Shown here one piece after another: positions 15,262-23,504 of a DNA stretch of 25,649 nucleotides. Each line of letters starts with the position of its first letter. Position 1 is the stretch's first letter. The notes below the pieces were generated by a model that ran no database searches, was not told the DNA's origin, and saw only the letters and a program-made list of their open reading frames with translations. The translations under genes and the position numbers were made by a program. The stretch covers positions 1 through 25,649 of the forward strand of contig CAMPIL010000005.1 in assembly GCA_946886375.1 (NCBI GenBank), read 5' to 3'. This DNA comes from an uncultured Phycisphaerales bacterium. Lineage in GTDB: Bacteria > Planctomycetota > Phycisphaerae > Phycisphaerales > SM1A02.

Positions 15262-16749
15262 TCACGCATCCACGGCGCGTAAACGCTCGATCACGGTGCG
15301 GCTGCCCAGCCCCGGCCGATGCGCCAGCACGCGCACATCAATCTTCAAGGTGCGCAGCAGGTCGTGCTCGTTGATCTCTTCCACGCGATAGTCGCCGCCT
15401 TTTACATACACATCCGGCCTCACCATGCTGATGAGTTCGTGCGCGGTCGGCTCATCGAACACGGTCACGTAACTGACGCATTGAAGTTCCGAGAGAATGT
15501 CCACGCGCTCGGCCGCCTTGTACACCGGCCGGCCGTTGCCCTTCTGGGCCCGCACCTGTGCATCACAGTTCACGCCCACCACCAGAACGTCACCCAATTC
15601 GCGCGCCTCGCGCAGGTAGGCGACGTGGCCAGCATGAATCACATCGAAACAGCCGTTGGTGAGCACGATCTTTCGACCGGCCTCGCGATGCACCGCCAGT
15701 TCCACCAGCAGCGTTTCACGATCGCGCAGTTTGCCTCCCAGTCCCATCGTCTGGGCCATCACTTCGCGCTGCACCTGCGAAAAGGGAATCGGCTGCGCGC
15801 CGAAGACCTGCACCTCGAGGCCCGCGGCGACGTTCGCGAACTTGACGGCGTCCAGCCAGTCCAATCCATTCGCCCGCCCGCCGGCCAGCGCGGCCAGCAC
15901 CATGTCGCCCGCGCCGGTCACGTCGTACACCTGCCGCGCAACTGTCGGCACGTGCACGGGCATCTTCCCACGTTCTTCAAGCAGCGCGCCGTGCTTGTCC
16001 AGCGTCAGCACCACCGTCTCCAGGTCCAGTTCATTCAGCAGTTTCGTCGCCAGGCCAGCGTTGTGCAGATCGCTGGCGTCAATGGGCGTGCCCAGTCCGG
16101 TCGCGAGTTCCGCCTCGGATCTGTTGGGCGTAATGCACGAGGCGCCGCGGTACTTGGAATAATCCTCAATCGCCGCGGGGTCGATCAACAATGGCTTGCC
16201 CGCGGCCTTGCACACCTTCACCAGCCGCTGGCACAACTCGGCTGAGCACACGCCCTTGTTGTAATCCTCAAGACAAACGACATCCACATCGCGCAAGCGC
16301 GCTTCGATCATCGCCAGCAGCCGATCACGCAGTTCAGGAGAAAGCGGCTCGCGCGATTCCATGTCCATGCGGAACATCTTTTGCGGGTGGCGGTGCTGGG
16401 CGAGTCCGATCAGGCTGCGCTTGATGGTCGTCGGCCGTGACGCGTCAACCAGCACGCCTTGAACATCGCAGCCTTCCTCGCGGAGTTTCTGTGCAAGGGC
16501 CGCGCCCTCGCGGTCGTCGCCAATCACGCCGAAGCACATCACGTTGCCCTTCAACCCGCGCAGGCACAGGCAGACGTTGGAGGCCCCGCCGGGATGGTCA
16601 TCGAACTTCGTTGCGTGCAGCACGGGAACCGGCGCATCAGGGCTCAATCGCTCGGCTGCGCCGTACACGTGCTGATCGAGCATGAAATCGCCGATCACCA
16701 TCGCGGTGAAGGGCTTGTACGAACGAAGACGGTGCAGCAGCGTGGACAC
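15262..16749 (-). CDS. hldE: Bifunctional heptose 7-phosphate kinase / heptose 1-phosphate adenylyltransferase
   Basis: A 495-residue fusion with the HldE arrangement. Residues about 10-330 form a PfkB/ribokinase-like kinase with HPGGASNVCLCL at 52-63 and VTGAGDMV, in which Asp282 is the catalytic base. It phosphorylates D-glycero-beta-D-manno-heptose 7-phosphate at C1. Residues about 355-495 form a nucleotidyltransferase with TNGCFDVIHAGHVAYL (HAGH at 372-375) and VYVKGGDY, which adds AMP to give ADP-heptose for LPS core. E. coli HldE is 477 residues, so this is full length. The start is a GTG at 16749 with no Shine-Dalgarno sequence; no better in-frame start exists before VIGDFMLD. It follows lpxK by 48 bases. 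Confidence 0.93.
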   Translation of the reverse strand: MSTLLHRLRSYKPFTAMVIGDFMLDQHVYGAAERLSPDAPVPVLHATKFDDHPGGASNVCLCLRGLKGNVMCFGVIGDDREGAALAQKLREEGCDVQGVLVDASRPTTIKRSLIGLAQHRHPQKMFRMDMESREPLSPELRDRLLAMIEARLRDVDVVCLEDYNKGVCSAELCQRLVKVCKAAGKPLLIDPAAIEDYSKYRGASCITPNRSEAELATGLGTPIDASDLHNAGLATKLLNELDLETVVLTLDKHGALLEERGKMPVHVPTVARQVYDVTGAGDMVLAALAGGRANGLDWLDAVKFANVAAGLEVQVFGAQPIPFSQVQREVMAQTMGLGGKLRDRETLLVELAVHREAGRKIVLTNGCFDVIHAGHVAYLREARELGDVLVVGVNCDAQVRAQKGNGRPVYKAAERVDILSELQCVSYVTVFDEPTAHELISMVRPDVYVKGGDYRVEEINEHDLLRTLKIDVRVLAHRPGLGSRTVIERLRAVDA

Positions 16750-16797
16750 GAGGTAAAGCCAAAAAACCGAACGGATGACTCAGAAGCCAGGACGCAT

Positions 16798-17835
16798 TCA
16801 CACGGCGGGCTGGCCCGGGGCGCGTCGAACCGCGCTGAGCACGAACTGCCGCAGCGCATCAGCGCCCATGAACACATCGATCTCCAGCCGTGGCACGACA
16901 ATCGGAATCGGCCACGCCGCACAGTCTATCAGATCGCGCAGTTTCACCCAGTCCTTTGCCGTCACCACCATCGCATCGCACCCGCCGCATCGACTGCGTG
17001 CCGCAGCCACTTTGGCGCGGTCGTAATGCTGGTGATCGGCGCATGGGATGTTCACCGCGACCACCGCACCGGCTTGCTCAATCCGCTGTATGACCGCGCC
17101 GGGCTTGCCCACGCCGGCCATCACCAGTACGCGCTTGCCGCACAGCCATGTGACAGGTTCGGATTCACCCGCGCTTGCGTCGCGATTGTCGCAGACCGCC
17201 AAATGCCGCCACACGTGCTTCGACATGGCCAGCGGCGGCCTCCCGTGAAATCGCACAACTTGCGCCTGGAGATTTGCAGTTCCCGCCTCCGCATGCGTGA
17301 TGATCACGCCATGCGCGCGCCGCAGATTCTCAAGCGGCTCGCGCAGCGTTCCAGCCGGCAGCATTCGTTCCGCAAACGTCGCCGCGCCTGCGTCAATCAA
17401 TACCAGGTCAAGATCGCGGTGGAGCTGCCGGTGCTGAAATCCATCATCCAGAATCACGCAATCCACCTGCGGATTCTTTGGCAGAAATTCGCGCAGCGCG
17501 GCCGCGCGATTAGGATTGGACAGCACCTGCACGCCCGGCAGTCGCTGGGCGTATTCAGCCTGCTCATCACTGATGCCGTTCACCGCCTTGTAGCCGCGCA
17601 TCGCAATCACCGGGCAATAACCGGCGGTGCGAAGTTGGTCGGCGATCCACGCGACCATCGGCGTCTTGCCGGTGCCGCCGGTCGTGATGTTGCCCACTGA
17701 AATCACCGGCCGATCGACTCGCTCTGCGCCGCGGCCGCGATCGAAGCGCGCGTTGCGCGCTGCAATGATGCGCCCGTACGCCCATGATGCAGGGCGCGTG
17801 AGCGGAGCCATGTATCCCGGCAGCGGGCCGCTCAC
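16798..17835 (-). CDS. lpxK: Tetraacyldisaccharide 4'-kinase
   Basis: A 345-residue membrane-associated kinase that phosphorylates the 4' position of the lipid A disaccharide precursor. An N-terminal amphipathic/hydrophobic region is followed by PVISVGNITTGGTGKTP with a P-loop at residues 48-59, then VIAMRGYK and the LpxK signature LDDGFQHRQL at 129-138. VVTAKDWVKL lies near the C-terminus. Length and motif order are normal. The start is a GTG at 17835 whose bases overlap the TGA of the upstream membrane-protein gene (GTGA), so translation is probably coupled. Its presence is good evidence for lipid A synthesis in this organism. Confidence 0.92.
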   Translation of the reverse strand: MSGPLPGYMAPLTRPASWAYGRIIAARNARFDRGRGAERVDRPVISVGNITTGGTGKTPMVAWIADQLRTAGYCPVIAMRGYKAVNGISDEQAEYAQRLPGVQVLSNPNRAAALREFLPKNPQVDCVILDDGFQHRQLHRDLDLVLIDAGAATFAERMLPAGTLREPLENLRRAHGVIITHAEAGTANLQAQVVRFHGRPPLAMSKHVWRHLAVCDNRDASAGESEPVTWLCGKRVLVMAGVGKPGAVIQRIEQAGAVVAVNIPCADHQHYDRAKVAAARSRCGGCDAMVVTAKDWVKLRDLIDCAAWPIPIVVPRLEIDVFMGADALRQFVLSAVRRAPGQPAV

Positions 17836-18269
17836 GCTTTGCCCTTTCCATTGCGCGTGGGAGACTGGTGGGTTGTCGGGTGCTGGGCGTGCTGGCGCCG
17901 CTTGATCGCATGCGCAAGGTCGCTCGCTGCGCCGCGCAGTTCATCCTGCGTTTGCCTGCCGATCAATCGCACGGTGTTCAGTGCATCAAGCCCCGCGATC
18001 ACGATGACAAGAATCACCATCAACATGCCCATGAGCCACGTGTACGCGTACTGCTGCGGCTGGACGTTTGGGTCAAGAAAACTCAGGGCGCGGACGAACA
18101 TCGGCAGCGACAACGCCATCAGCCCCAGCGACAGCCGCCGCAACTTCCGCCGGCTCATTGGCACATCCGCGCGCCCCAGCCGAATCCAGTACCAGACGAT
18201 CCAGCCAAACACAAGCGCGGCTGGTGGAATCGTGATGAACGGCTGAAGATGGACGGCGGCGAGAAGCAC
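17832..18269 (-). CDS. Small three-helix membrane protein, function unknown
   Basis: From a GTG at 18269 this encodes 145 residues: MLLAAVHLQPFITIPPAAL leading into a first helix (about 8-29), then SRRKLRRL, a second helix (about 45-65) and a third (about 78-98). A hydrophilic tail follows, ending in Gln/His/Lys-rich sequence. I do not recognise the family. The open frame continues upstream to 18500, but that part reads through the maf gene and a short repeat, so the GTG is preferred. The stop overlaps the lpxK start by 4 bases. Its position between maf and lpxK suggests an envelope-related role, which is inference. Confidence 0.6.
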   Translation of the reverse strand: MLLAAVHLQPFITIPPAALVFGWIVWYWIRLGRADVPMSRRKLRRLSLGLMALSLPMFVRALSFLDPNVQPQQYAYTWLMGMLMVILVIVIAGLDALNTVRLIGRQTQDELRGAASDLAHAIKRRQHAQHPTTHQSPTRNGKGKA

Positions 18270-18352
18270 GGTGTTGGCGATGTTAGGTGATGGGTGGAAG
18301 TTCTCACCGGTCCCGCACGGCTGCCCGTTGAACGTCGCGGCCTGCAACGTTG

Positions 18353-18383
18353 AATCGTAAATCCTCAGTCGGCAATCGTAAAT
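18353..18383. repeat. Direct repeat AATCGTAAAT, 21-base period
   Basis: AATCGTAAAT occurs at 18353-18362 and 18374-18383. The second copy lies in the last codons of maf, so the C-terminal TIAD and stop codon come from repeat sequence. Short TCGTAAAT-type repeats are familiar between genes in planctomycete genomes; that comparison is from general knowledge. Confidence 0.45.
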
Positions 18384-18997
18384 TGCCTCAACTTGTTCAT
18401 CGGCAGGCCCATCACGGTGGCAGGGTCGCCGATGCACTGAATGGGCCAGCCCGCCTGGATTCGCTCGGAAAGGTTGTACGCTCCCGCCTTGCCGCGCCAC
18501 TGGCCCGAGGCGACGTATTGCTCGATCATTTCATCACTGAGGTGGCCGACGCGCACGGTCGCGCTGTCGCAGAAGGCGATCCGCCGGCCATCGCACAACG
18601 AGATCAAACACACGCCTGTGATCGTTTCGTGTTCAGCGTCGCTGAGCGTTCGCAGCATCCGCCGAGCATGCTGCTCATCGCGCGGTTGACCAAGGGCCTC
18701 GCATCCCTGCACACACATAGTGTCCGCGCCAAGAACCGTGCCAGTGAATCCTTCGCTGTTCCAGGGTTCGACCCAGTTTGCGAAACGGCCGCCGACGCCG
18801 CGAACCATATCGGCGACGCGCCACGCCTTGAGGATGGCCAGCGAGGTGACCCACTCGCGCGGCGAAACGCGGCCCGGTCGCAATGCACCGTCTTCAAAAT
18901 CCGGTTGCTGGACGCGAACATGGAATCCCGCGCTCTCCAGCATCATGCGCCGCCGGGGCGATCGGCTGGCCAGCCGCAAGGGAGATTCCAATTTCAC
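18365..18997 (-). CDS. maf: Maf-like nucleotide pyrophosphatase
   Basis: A 210-residue Maf/HAM1-like protein. Maf proteins hydrolyse non-canonical or canonical nucleoside triphosphates (dTTP/UTP or m7GTP types) to monophosphates. The N-terminal LASRSPRRRMML (9-20) is the family's substrate loop. VLGADT (88-93) holds the catalytic Asp92, and ITGV and GKAGAY (169-174) are also conserved. An extra segment around residues 66-86 (rich in Gly/Trp) is unusual. The start is a GTG at 18997 that overlaps the stop codon of the GT9 gene (GTGA). The final residues derive from a short repeat. The exact nucleotide specificity cannot be called. Confidence 0.87.
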   Translation of the reverse strand: MKLESPLRLASRSPRRRMMLESAGFHVRVQQPDFEDGALRPGRVSPREWVTSLAILKAWRVADMVRGVGGRFANWVEPWNSEGFTGTVLGADTMCVQGCEALGQPRDEQHARRMLRTLSDAEHETITGVCLISLCDGRRIAFCDSATVRVGHLSDEMIEQYVASGQWRGKAGAYNLSERIQAGWPIQCIGDPATVMGLPMNKLRQFTIAD

Positions 18998-20133
18998 GAC
19001 ACCGCCTTTGCCGCTGTGTGTGCAGTCGCCGCGGTCTCACCTGATCGTCTGGAAGAATGGGCCAGTGCGCGATCGATCCCCTGCACGACCGCCACCGTGC
19101 TGATGAACCGCATCAGCGAATCGCCAAGTTTAGGATCTTTGAAGTTGATTGTTTCGCCGGGCGAGGCGTGATAGCCGCGCACCACGGCATCATCGCGCTG
19201 GTACGGCCCGACGGCTGCGGGGTCTGTGGGACCGAACAAACCCACGCACGGCCGGTCAAACCCCACACCCATGTGCAGCGGCGCGGAATCGTTGGCGATC
19301 ACCAGTCCGGCCTGGGCAATCACTGCCATGGTCTGACCAATCGTGGTTTGCCCGACGAGATTCACAAGAAAGCCTGGGGCCACGCTGCTTGATACGGATG
19401 GGGCGAACAGCGGCTGCACCTGCTCGGCCTCGCCGGGCGAGCCGATCACGCAGACACAGCCGAAGCCGCGCGCCGCCAGCGGTTCGATCAGTTGCGCAAA
19501 TCGCTCGATCGGCCATCGCTTGCTCAACCAACGGCTGGTGGGCGCAATGACCGCGTACGGCGATTGGGGCTCGCGCCACGCTGCACGCTGCGACTGCCAC
19601 CACGCGCGATCCTGTTCACCCGCGTACAGGCGCAGGTCGCGCAGCGGCGTGATGCCGAATTCCTTGATCACCAGCAGCATCTGATCCACCGTATGCACCG
19701 GCAGAGGCGTCGAGCGGTCGCGCGGCAAACGAAGGTTGTATCCAAGCCAGCCGAACTCGCGGGCGCTGCGCAATCCCGCGCGAATCGGCGCACCGGTGGC
19801 GAAGCACATCAGCCCACTGCGGCCAAGGCCCTGGCAGTCGATTGCAAGGTCGTACTTTCGGCGGCGCAGGTTCCCGAACCAGCGCACCGCTTCGGCGAGC
19901 GCACGCGGGTCTTTCCACCATCGCGCCAGGCGCGAACGGGGGAAGCCAATGACTTGGTTCAGGGCCGGATGCGCCGCCACCGCCGGCGCGAACTCCTCCT
20001 GCACGACCCAGTCAATCGTCGCCTGCGGGTACGCATCACGCAGGCTTGCAAGCACCGCGACGCTGCGGCAGACATCGCCCAGCGCACTGGGCCGTATCAG
20101 CAAGATGCGCTGGGGATTCCGGGGTAAAGACAT
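18994..20133 (-). CDS. Glycosyltransferase family 9, heptosyltransferase-like
   Basis: A 379-residue GT9 protein of the ADP-heptose:LPS heptosyltransferase type (WaaC/WaaF/WaaQ group). The N-terminal ILLIRPSALGDVCRSV is the acceptor-domain signature. The C-terminal half has VIAPTSRWLSKRWP, VNLVGQTTIGQTMAVI and LVIANDSAPLHMGVGFDRP, then GLFGPTDPAAVGPY, the donor-binding part. With hldE and lpxK in the same cluster, transfer of heptose from ADP-heptose to lipid A/core is the likely role, at the inner face of the inner membrane. The ATG at 20133 places the GT9 motif 12-20 residues from the start; longer starts add unrelated sequence. This is the first gene of the six-gene minus-strand cluster. 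Confidence 0.88.
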   Translation of the reverse strand: MSLPRNPQRILLIRPSALGDVCRSVAVLASLRDAYPQATIDWVVQEEFAPAVAAHPALNQVIGFPRSRLARWWKDPRALAEAVRWFGNLRRRKYDLAIDCQGLGRSGLMCFATGAPIRAGLRSAREFGWLGYNLRLPRDRSTPLPVHTVDQMLLVIKEFGITPLRDLRLYAGEQDRAWWQSQRAAWREPQSPYAVIAPTSRWLSKRWPIERFAQLIEPLAARGFGCVCVIGSPGEAEQVQPLFAPSVSSSVAPGFLVNLVGQTTIGQTMAVIAQAGLVIANDSAPLHMGVGFDRPCVGLFGPTDPAAVGPYQRDDAVVRGYHASPGETINFKDPKLGDSLMRFISTVAVVQGIDRALAHSSRRSGETAATAHTAAKAVS

Positions 20134-20539
20134 CGCTGAATCAAGGGCTTGCGGCAAAAACGACAGGACGATCGGAGCACACACTATGGCCGCGATGAGG
20201 GTAGGCGCGGGCCCAAATGGCACGGGTTCAGGTCGGCTTATCGGGCCTGCCATCGTCCCGGCTTGAGGTCCGAAGCCTGCCTCCCTTCGCTTCGCCGGGC
20301 AACCGCCGGCGGATGACAGCCGTAGCACTATAGAGCCTCATCTGCTGCCTGCGGCAGGAGCCGCTGACATGCCGGTGTGGCGCTTTGGACAGTCAGCCCC
20401 GGGGCTGCGCTGCAGTGTTGCTCACATGACGCCGATGATTCCCGTTGGCCCGCATGGGCCCAAAGATGCCTTGACAAGAGCCGCGCAGTCGCCATATTCG
20501 ACTGTAGGGGCATCCATCTCCGGCCAGAAAAGACTCTTT
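20134..20539. other. Divergent intergenic region, about 400 bases
   Basis: It separates the LPS cluster from the kinase gene. It holds several hairpin-prone sequences: CTGCC-TGC-GGCAG (20345-20357), the perfect palindrome CAGCCCCGGGGCTG (20394-20407), and an imperfect TTGGCCC/GGGCCCAA stem (20445-20463). A -35/-10 pair for the kinase lies at 20471-20500. In-frame ATGs at 20369 and 20426 would extend the kinase into this DNA, but the residues they add look non-coding. Confidence 0.5.
20471..20500 (+). promoter_or_regulatory. Kinase gene promoter candidate
   Basis: A perfect TTGACA -35 (20471-20476), an 18-base spacer and TATTCG (20495-20500; ATATTC with 17 bases is the alternative). Transcription would begin near 20507, giving a leader of about 33 bases before the GTG at 20540. 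This excludes the upstream ATGs as starts. Confidence 0.5.
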
Positions 20540-21970
20540 GTGAGCGACACCAAGCGAAAACCCGATGCTCCCGCGCCGGACCCCGACGCTGAAAGCGTGC
20601 TCAGGCTGGAGGACTCCAGTGAGGGCTCCAGCGCGGCGGTCGCAAAATCCAGCGCCCATTCAGGCGCCTCGGCCGACTCCAAGTCGTTGAAGTCGCTCAA
20701 CGCCGGCGGTGAACCGGGCGGCGGAGAATCCTCCACCGGCGGGTTTGAAACCATGCTCGGCACGCTGGTGGTTGAAAGCGGACTCGTCACACCCGACGAG
20801 ATGGAACTGTGCAATTCGCTGCTGCGCGAATCGGCCAGCACTGAGGAGCCGCGGACGCTCGCCGACTTGCTGCTGGAAAACGATTTCCTCACGCCGCGCC
20901 AGTTGCAGCGCATGCGCGGCGAGTTCGAGGCCAAGCGCTCCAGCCAGCGCATCCCAGGCTATCGCATTCAGAAAAAACTCGGCTCGGGCGCGATGGCCAC
21001 GGTGTTCCTCGCCAATCAACTGAGTCTGGACCGCAACGTCGCCATCAAGGTCCTGCCCAAGAAATTCTCCGACAACGCCAAGTTCATCGAGCGCTTCTAC
21101 AAGGAAGGTCGGGCCGCGGCCCAACTGAACCATCCCAACATCGTCGCGGCGTACGACGTGGGACAGGCCGGTGAACACCACTACTTTGTGATGGAGTACA
21201 TCGACGGGCCGACGATCTACGATCGGCTGGTCAAGGACAAACGCATTCCAGAGGCCGACGCGATCAAGATCGTCATCGGCGTGGCCAAGGCTTTGCAGCA
21301 TGCGCATGCCCGTGGCTTCATTCACCGCGACATCAAGCCCAAGAACATCATGCTCAACAGCCAGGGCGTGGTGAAACTGGCTGACCTTGGTCTGGCTCGC
21401 GCCATGAGCGACAAGGAAGCCGCCAAGGCTGAAGCCGGTCGCGCATACGGCACGCCGTACTACATCAGCCCCGAACAAATCCGCGGCGAGATGAAGATCG
21501 GCCCGCAGGCCGATATTTATGGCCTGGGCGCGACGTTCTATCACATGGTCACGGGCCGGGTTCCGTTTGAAGGAAAGAATCCTTCAGCCGTGATGCACCA
21601 GCATCTGAAGACCGAACTCACACCGCCGGACCACTTGAACCCCAAACTATCGCCTGGCGCAGCACAAGTCATCGAGATGACAATGGCCAAGGATCCGTCG
21701 GAGCGTTATCCGAATGCCAGTGATCTTCTGCACGACCTTGATCTGATCGCGCAGGGCCAGCCGCCGCACTTTGCGCGCAAGCAACTGGATTTGACCGAAG
21801 TTGCCACGGCCATCGCGACCGACGCGGCGGCGAAATCCGCGCCGGTGGTGGTGCAACAGCGTCCGCCGCGGCCCAACCCGCTGGAAAGCCCGCTGTTCAT
21901 GATCGCCATGGTCATCCTCGGCGTCAGCCTGCTGCTGAACATGGTGCTGGCCGTGCTGCTGGCGACGTGA
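20540..21970 (+). CDS. Membrane-anchored Ser/Thr protein kinase, PknB-like
   Basis: A 476-residue Hanks-type kinase. Residues 1-70 are polar and low complexity. Residues about 73-130 (LGTLVVESGLVTPDEMELC and ADLLLENDFLTPRQLQRM) look like two helical hairpins of the MshEN/GspE-N type. The kinase domain spans about 141-405: LGSGAMATVF glycine loop, VAIK with Lys170, HRDIKPKN with Asp264, DLG (282-284) in place of DFG, YISPEQI and DIYGLG. A single membrane helix at about 452-475 ends the protein, so the kinase is cytosolic and tail-anchored, unlike PknB with its extracellular PASTA repeats. The GTG at 20540 is chosen from the promoter position. Confidence 0.88.
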   Translation: MSDTKRKPDAPAPDPDAESVLRLEDSSEGSSAAVAKSSAHSGASADSKSLKSLNAGGEPGGGESSTGGFETMLGTLVVESGLVTPDEMELCNSLLRESASTEEPRTLADLLLENDFLTPRQLQRMRGEFEAKRSSQRIPGYRIQKKLGSGAMATVFLANQLSLDRNVAIKVLPKKFSDNAKFIERFYKEGRAAAQLNHPNIVAAYDVGQAGEHHYFVMEYIDGPTIYDRLVKDKRIPEADAIKIVIGVAKALQHAHARGFIHRDIKPKNIMLNSQGVVKLADLGLARAMSDKEAAKAEAGRAYGTPYYISPEQIRGEMKIGPQADIYGLGATFYHMVTGRVPFEGKNPSAVMHQHLKTELTPPDHLNPKLSPGAAQVIEMTMAKDPSERYPNASDLLHDLDLIAQGQPPHFARKQLDLTEVATAIATDAAAKSAPVVVQQRPPRPNPLESPLFMIAMVILGVSLLLNMVLAVLLAT

Positions 21971-21994
21971 CGCCGGCGACCGGGCGTCACGTCG
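21963..21994. terminator. 12-bp hairpin between convergent genes
   Basis: CGACGTGACGCC (21963-21974) and GGCGTCACGTCG (21983-21994) are perfect inverted repeats with an 8-base loop. The kinase stop codon lies inside the left arm, and the minus-strand gene ends 9 bases beyond. It is well placed to end both transcripts or protect both 3' ends. There is no T-tract. Confidence 0.6.
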
Positions 21995-22002
21995 GCCTTG
22001 AT

Positions 22003-22575
22003 TCAATATTGCGACAGCCTGCGGCCGCGGCGCGACATGCGCTCGGACGCAAAGCGACCGCCCATGCGAGACTCGCTCATGCCGGCGCCTCGGCCGCCGG
22101 ATGATTCATCGCGACCGCGCCCACGTCCGGCCAGCATGCCGCCCAGGACCGATTCAAACTCCTGCACAACATCGCGAATCTTCGAGTTGCGCAGCGAGAT
22201 GGCGCCGGCGTCAACCAGTTCATGAATCTTGCGCGTGACGCGCTGGCGCAGTTTTCTCCCCTGCTTGGAGGTGGCCAGGCCCGCCGCGGTCGCCGCAACA
22301 GCGCCGGCGGTGGTGGCCAGGGCGACCTTGGCGGCAGTGCTCATGCCGCGGCGTCCGCCTTCGCTGCTTCCTTCACTTCCGCGCCCGCCCTTGCTTTCGC
22401 TGCCGCGACTGGTGCGGCCTCGCGAGGATCGCCCGCCTCTGCTTGACGCTCGCCCGCTGCTGCCGGCGCGCCTGCCGCGGCGGGGACCGCCTTCGCCGGA
22501 AGTGGCGCTGGAGGAACGACTGCCCGCGCTGCGCGAGCGGACTGTGCGTGATGTTCTGCGTTTCTTTGTTGCCAT
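22003..22575 (-). CDS. Ser/Arg/Gly-rich basic protein
   Basis: A 190-residue, strongly basic protein with no family I recognise. Residues 2-78 are almost entirely Lys, Arg, Ser, Gly, Thr and Ala, with dipeptides such as RS, GR and SRG reminiscent of SR/RGG or histone-tail segments. An Ala-rich hydrophobic stretch (81-102, AAKVALATTAGAVAATAAGL) follows, then a basic helix region KQGRKLRQRVTRKIHEL. An ordinary helical region (123-149) and a Gly/Arg/Ser-rich tail complete it. It could bind DNA, RNA or acidic polymers at the membrane, with the Ala-rich helix inserted or buried; this is inference. The ATG at 22575 begins MATKKRRTSR. Low complexity makes composition-based comparison unreliable, but the middle helices show codon use like real genes. 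Confidence 0.65.
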   Translation of the reverse strand: MATKKRRTSRTVRSRSAGSRSSSATSGEGGPRRGRRAGSSGRASSRGGRSSRGRTSRGSESKGGRGSEGSSEGGRRGMSTAAKVALATTAGAVAATAAGLATSKQGRKLRQRVTRKIHELVDAGAISLRNSKIRDVVQEFESVLGGMLAGRGRGRDESSGGRGAGMSESRMGGRFASERMSRRGRRLSQY

Positions 22576-22760
22576 GATTTGGTCTCGCTTGCTTGAATGG
22601 TGATGATGCCGCCGCATTCGGGCGACTTTGGCCTCACGCAAAGGTTAATGCGGTACGCGACCAGCCTCATGTGGGAGTTGACCCTAATTCACAATGTTTC
22701 TGATTGAGTCGGCGACACGCTCGTGCGGCGAGTTCAACGCCTGCATCGCCGGATTGCCGA

Positions 22761-22766
22761 TAGTAT
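22761..22766 (+). promoter_or_regulatory. -10-like hexamer of transaldolase gene
   Basis: TAGTAT ends 6 bases before the ATG at 22773, so transcription would begin on or beside the start codon. No good -35 is seen. Confidence 0.4.
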
Positions 22767-22772
22767 GTTGAT

Positions 22773-23504
22773 ATGCAACTCTACATCGACACCGCCAATC
22801 TCGACGAAATCCGACAAGCCGCCGACATGGGCGTGCTCGACGGCGTGACCACCAACCCCAGCCTCGTCGCAAAGGAAGGCGCGGACTTTCACACGCGCCT
22901 GAAGGAGATTTGCAAGATCGTCAAGGGTCCGGTGAGCGCGGAAGTGGTGTCAATCACGCATGATGAGATGATCGCCGAGGCCGAGCCGCTCATCCAGATC
23001 GCAGACAACATCGTCATCAAACTGCCGTGCATCGTCGAAGGGCTCAAGGCGTGCAAGACGCTGAGCGACCGAGGCGTGAAGGTGAACATGACGCTGTGCT
23101 TCCAGCCGCTGCAGGCGTTGATGGTCGCCAAGGCCGGCGCGTTCCTGGTGAGTCCTTTCGTCGGCCGGGTCGATGACGTGGCGGGCGACGGCATGCAGTT
23201 GATCAAGGAAATCCGCGCGATCTACGACAACTACGGCTTCGAGACGAAGATCCTCGCAGCTTCGATCCGCCATCCCCTGCACATGGTGCAATCGGCGTTG
23301 ATCGGCGCGGATGTGGCGACAGTGCCGTTCAATGTCATCCAGCAGATGATGAAGCACCCGCTGACGGATGTGGGGTTGGCGAAGTTCCTTGCGGATTGGG
23401 AGAAAACCAAGGCCGCCAAGTCGTCCACCGCCGGTTCTGCCGGGCGCACGGGCGAGCAATCCGATGCCGGCGTGCGCAAAGCGCCCAAACCCGCCATGGC
23501 GTAA
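22773..23504 (+). CDS. Transaldolase / fructose-6-phosphate aldolase family
   Basis: A 243-residue class I aldolase of the short transaldolase (TalC/FSA) type. It begins MQLYIDTANLDEIRQA and continues GVLDGVTTNPSLVAKEG; Asp6 and the TTNPS loop are family signatures. The Schiff-base lysine is Lys83 in NIVIKLP. SPFVGRVDD and AASIRHPLHM are also typical. Family members are about 215-220 residues; the extra 25 at the C-terminus are Ala/Lys-rich and probably unstructured. It acts in the cytosol in the non-oxidative pentose phosphate pathway or as an aldolase; sequence inspection cannot separate these two. The spacing from a TAGTAT suggests a leaderless mRNA. Confidence 0.9.
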   Translation: MQLYIDTANLDEIRQAADMGVLDGVTTNPSLVAKEGADFHTRLKEICKIVKGPVSAEVVSITHDEMIAEAEPLIQIADNIVIKLPCIVEGLKACKTLSDRGVKVNMTLCFQPLQALMVAKAGAFLVSPFVGRVDDVAGDGMQLIKEIRAIYDNYGFETKILAASIRHPLHMVQSALIGADVATVPFNVIQQMMKHPLTDVGLAKFLADWEKTKAAKSSTAGSAGRTGEQSDAGVRKAPKPAMA

